Shown: positions 62,087-64,000 of the stretch, one piece after another
Position numbering within the stretch: the first letter of the stretch is position 1
How the letters are laid out: the number at the start of each line of letters is the position of its first letter
Origin: Levilactobacillus suantsaii
GTDB taxonomy: Bacteria; Bacillota; Bacilli; Lactobacillales; Lactobacillaceae
Length of the DNA: 64,000 bases
Assembly (NCBI RefSeq): GCF_004115745.1
Contig: NZ_QXIL01000004.1
Span: 62,001 to 126,000 of the forward strand
Reading direction: 5' to 3'
Program-made: the position numbers and the translations under genes
Notes under the pieces: generated by a model
Told to the model about the DNA's origin: nothing
Seen by the model: only the letters and a program-made list of their open reading frames with translations
The model's database searches: none

Positions 62087-62686
62087 TTACTTTTTAGTTG
62101 CGTCAAGCCATTTTACCACTTGTTGACGCGTTTGGGTAATGTCACCGTCATTGTCGATGACCACATCGGCCAACGCCACCTTACGGGCAAGCGGCCACTG
62201 CCGGTCGATGCGCGCCTGCGCGTCAGCGATTGACAAGTGGTCTCTGGCCATCAACCGCTCACGTTGCCGGGGCAAAGTCGTGGTCACGACCAGAACCCCG
62301 TCGACCAACGACTGTAGGTAACCCACCTCAAAAAAAGTGGGGGCATCGATGACCACCAATGGGGCCCGCTGCGCTCGATACGCGGCTAACTGCCGCTTGA
62401 TTTCTCTTTGAATCAACGGGGTCGTAATGGTGGTCAATCGGGCTAATTCGGCCGGGTCATGAAACACCAATTGTCCAAGTTTGTGCCGGTTCAACGTCTG
62501 GTCAGCTTGCAGATAATCCGAACCAAAGGTCGCCACGATTTGGCGTAACCCGGAAGTCCCCGGCGCCACTACGATTCGAGCAATGACATCGGCATCGATG
62601 ATGGGAATGCCATCCGCCTTAAGCCACGCACTCACGGTCGACTTCCCGGTCGCGATGCCTCCAGTCAACCCCCAGACCTTAGTCAT
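62087..62686 (-). CDS. coaE: Dephospho-CoA kinase
   Basis: 199 residues with P-loop GLTGGIATGKSTVSAWL, IDADVIAR, and PLVVIDAPTFFEVGYL. It phosphorylates dephospho-CoA to CoA. Overlaps mutM by eight bases, so the polA-mutM-coaE operon is coupled, as in other lactobacilli. Confidence 0.95.
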   Translation of the reverse strand: MTKVWGLTGGIATGKSTVSAWLKADGIPIIDADVIARIVVAPGTSGLRQIVATFGSDYLQADQTLNRHKLGQLVFHDPAELARLTTITTPLIQREIKRQLAAYRAQRAPLVVIDAPTFFEVGYLQSLVDGVLVVTTTLPRQRERLMARDHLSIADAQARIDRQWPLARKVALADVVIDNDGDITQTRQQVVKWLDATKK

Positions 62687-63539
62687 CGGCGATCAGCTCC
62701 TCAGCGCCCGGAGGCAATGGTTGGCAGTGCGGACAATAGTGCGTTCCCCGTTGGGCCACTTTAATCTTGACAATGGCGGTCCCACACCGGTCACAGGGTT
62801 CGCCCTCTCGACCATAGACGTGCAAGTCGTTTTGGAATTGCCCGGCCTCGCCAAAGGCCGTCGAAAAGGAATGCACGGTGGTGCCATGCCCGGCGATGGC
62901 CTTCTTGATTTCGGCAATGATAGCCTCTCGTAAGGTGGCCAATTGCGCATCACTGACCGTATTGACCGGCGTCAACGGGTTGATTTTTGATAACCACAAG
63001 ACCTCATCGGCGTAAATGTTGCCCAAACCGGCAATCCGGGATTGGTCCAGCAAAAACGGCTTGATGACCTTGCGCGATTTGCTAAAAATCTGGCGCATGT
63101 AGTCGAGCGTCAACGTGTCGGCCGTGGGTTCGGGGCCCATCTTAGCTAGCGACGGCATCGCCTCGGCTTCCGTGCCGGTCTTGACCAGCCGCATCCGGCC
63201 AAACTTACGGGTATCCGTGTAACGCAACTCCCGGTGATCCTGCAAATAAAAGATCACGTGGGTGTGCTTGGTCACGGGGCTCCCTTCAGGTTGCACGTCG
63301 TATTTGCCTTCCATCCGCAAATGCGACACCATGGTCAAATCCCCGCTAAAGCGGAAGAGCAAATACTTGCCCCGCCGGTCGATTTTTTCGATCTTACGGC
63401 CAATCAGTTCGGCCGTAAAAACTTCGGCGTCGGGGGTGACCATCTTGGGGTAAAAGACCGCCACGTGGTCAATCTGCGCGCCGCCGACCAGTTCGGTCAA
63501 CCCCCGGCGGACCGTTTCAACTTCTGGTAATTCTGGCAT
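62679..63539 (-). CDS. mutM: Formamidopyrimidine-DNA glycosylase
   Basis: 286 residues. N-terminal PELPEVETVRRGL with Pro2 (nucleophile) and Glu3, the helix-two-turn-helix region ARIAGLGNIYADEVLW (containing the conserved Gly-Asn), and the zinc finger CDRCGTAIVKIKVAQRGTHYCPHC. It removes 8-oxoguanine and formamidopyrimidines. Next to polA, standard in lactobacilli. Confidence 0.96.
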   Translation of the reverse strand: MPELPEVETVRRGLTELVGGAQIDHVAVFYPKMVTPDAEVFTAELIGRKIEKIDRRGKYLLFRFSGDLTMVSHLRMEGKYDVQPEGSPVTKHTHVIFYLQDHRELRYTDTRKFGRMRLVKTGTEAEAMPSLAKMGPEPTADTLTLDYMRQIFSKSRKVIKPFLLDQSRIAGLGNIYADEVLWLSKINPLTPVNTVSDAQLATLREAIIAEIKKAIAGHGTTVHSFSTAFGEAGQFQNDLHVYGREGEPCDRCGTAIVKIKVAQRGTHYCPHCQPLPPGAEELIADD

Positions 63540-63558
63540 CTCGTTTACTCCCTTCCGC

Positions 63559-64000
63559 CTATTTCAAATCAAACCAGGTCGGGCCGTAATGGCTTTCGAC
63601 ATTCAACGGGATTTCCAAATCCACAGCTGAATCCATAATCTTCGGGACCAACTTTTCCAAGGTCGCCATTTCTTCAGCCGGTGCTTCGAAAATCAACTCA
63701 TCGTGGACTTGGAGCAACATGGTCGCCTGCAGGTCTTTGATGGCATCTTCCATCCGAATCATCGCAATCTTGATGATGTCCGCGGCACTTCCTTGAATCG
63801 GTGTGTTCATCGCCGTGCGCTCGGCAAACGAGCGCTGGTTGAAGTTGCGTGAGTTGATGTCTGGTAAATACCGGCGCCGATGGGCGATGGTCTCCACATA
63901 CCCCTGGTCGTGGGCTAATTGGACCATTCGTTCCGTGTAAGCCTTGACGCCCGGATACTCCTGGAAATAGGTGTCGATAAAGCGTTTCGCCTGTTGGCGC
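63559..64000 (-). CDS. polA: DNA polymerase I, C-terminal part (cut by window edge)
   Basis: 147 codons of the 3' end. Palm and fingers motifs: ERTAMNTPIQGSAADIIKIAM and QVHDELIFEAP with the catalytic motif C HDE, then VPKIMDSAVDLEIPLNVESHYGPTWFD as the family C-terminus. The gene begins beyond 64000. It is followed by mutM. Confidence 0.95.
   Translation of the reverse strand, partial: RQQAKRFIDTYFQEYPGVKAYTERMVQLAHDQGYVETIAHRRRYLPDINSRNFNQRSFAERTAMNTPIQGSAADIIKIAMIRMEDAIKDLQATMLLQVHDELIFEAPAEEMATLEKLVPKIMDSAVDLEIPLNVESHYGPTWFDLK

Noticed and set aside
1-64000. CRISPR arrays, insertion sequences, prophage, tRNA or rRNA genes
   Set aside because: I saw no regularly spaced repeats, transposase reading frames, phage structural genes, or cloverleaf or rRNA patterns in the window.

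Overview
This window is a chromosomal core segment of a Gram-positive, low-redundancy Lactobacillaceae genome. Evidence for this includes the argR-tlyA-ispA-xseBA-folD-nusB-yqhY-efp block, the yqeGH-yhbY-nadD-yqeK-rsfS-yqeM block, the ylbM-yceD-rpmF block, infC-rpmI-rplT, thrS and pheST with T-box leaders, an L27 that carries the Firmicutes cleavage extension beside its Prp protease, DnaB/DnaI primosome proteins and a DUF3042 protein typical of lactobacilli. Base composition looks slightly above 50% G+C, high for lactobacilli, which by recollection fits Levilactobacillus relatives such as namurensis or zymae; that placement is inference.

Layout. 1-8.5 kb (minus strand): the 5' part of argR, TlyA rRNA methyltransferase, farnesyl diphosphate synthase, exonuclease VII subunits, FolD, NusB, an Asp23-like protein, EF-P, an M24 peptidase and the L21-Prp-L27 ribosomal operon. 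8.6-14.1 kb (minus): a three-gene operon (dimeric-type dUTPase homologue plus two unknown proteins), then glnA-glnR with a GlnR operator, and miaA. 14.2-20.9 kb (plus): DUF3042 protein and a complete oligopeptide transporter operon oppDFBCA. 21.1-26.6 kb (minus): rhodanese-like protein, ROK glucokinase, YqgQ, rhomboid protease, 5-formyl-THF cyclo-ligase, L33 and a class B penicillin-binding protein. 27-29.6 kb (plus): YfhO glycosylation-type membrane protein. 29.7-41.6 kb (minus): HesB-fold protein, a GH78 rhamnosidase broken by one nonsense codon, GreA, uridine kinase, MltG, PheT, PheS with T-box, an HxlR regulator, an HD-domain protein and an RNA 2'-O-methyltransferase. 41.7-43.0 kb (plus): acylphosphatase and YidC. 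43.1-46.5 kb (minus): an unknown membrane protein and an ArlRS/LisRK-like two-component system. 46.9-47.9 kb (plus): zinc alcohol dehydrogenase. 48-64 kb (minus): small membrane protein, L32-YceD-TmcAL, the YqeM-RsfS-YqeK-NadD-YhbY-YqeH-YqeG operon, L20-L35-IF3 with an L20 leader, ThrS with T-box, DnaI-DnaB-NrdR-CoaE-MutM and the 3' end of polA.

Most of the window is housekeeping: translation (four ribosomal-protein transcription units, two T-box synthetase units, EF-P, IF3, RsfS, YqeH, YhbY, TmcAL, MiaA), DNA replication and repair, envelope synthesis (PBP, MltG, YidC, YfhO) and nutrient supply (Opp, GlnRA, ROK kinase). I see no insertion sequence, prophage, CRISPR array, tRNA or rRNA. The points of real interest are the nonsense-disrupted rhamnosidase, the uncharacterised dUTPase-linked operon, degenerate members of the rhodanese and HesB families, several structured intergenic regions that are not explained by neighbouring genes, and frequent TTG/GTG starts including an AUU start in infC. 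I did not find clear evidence for a novel defence or mobile system.
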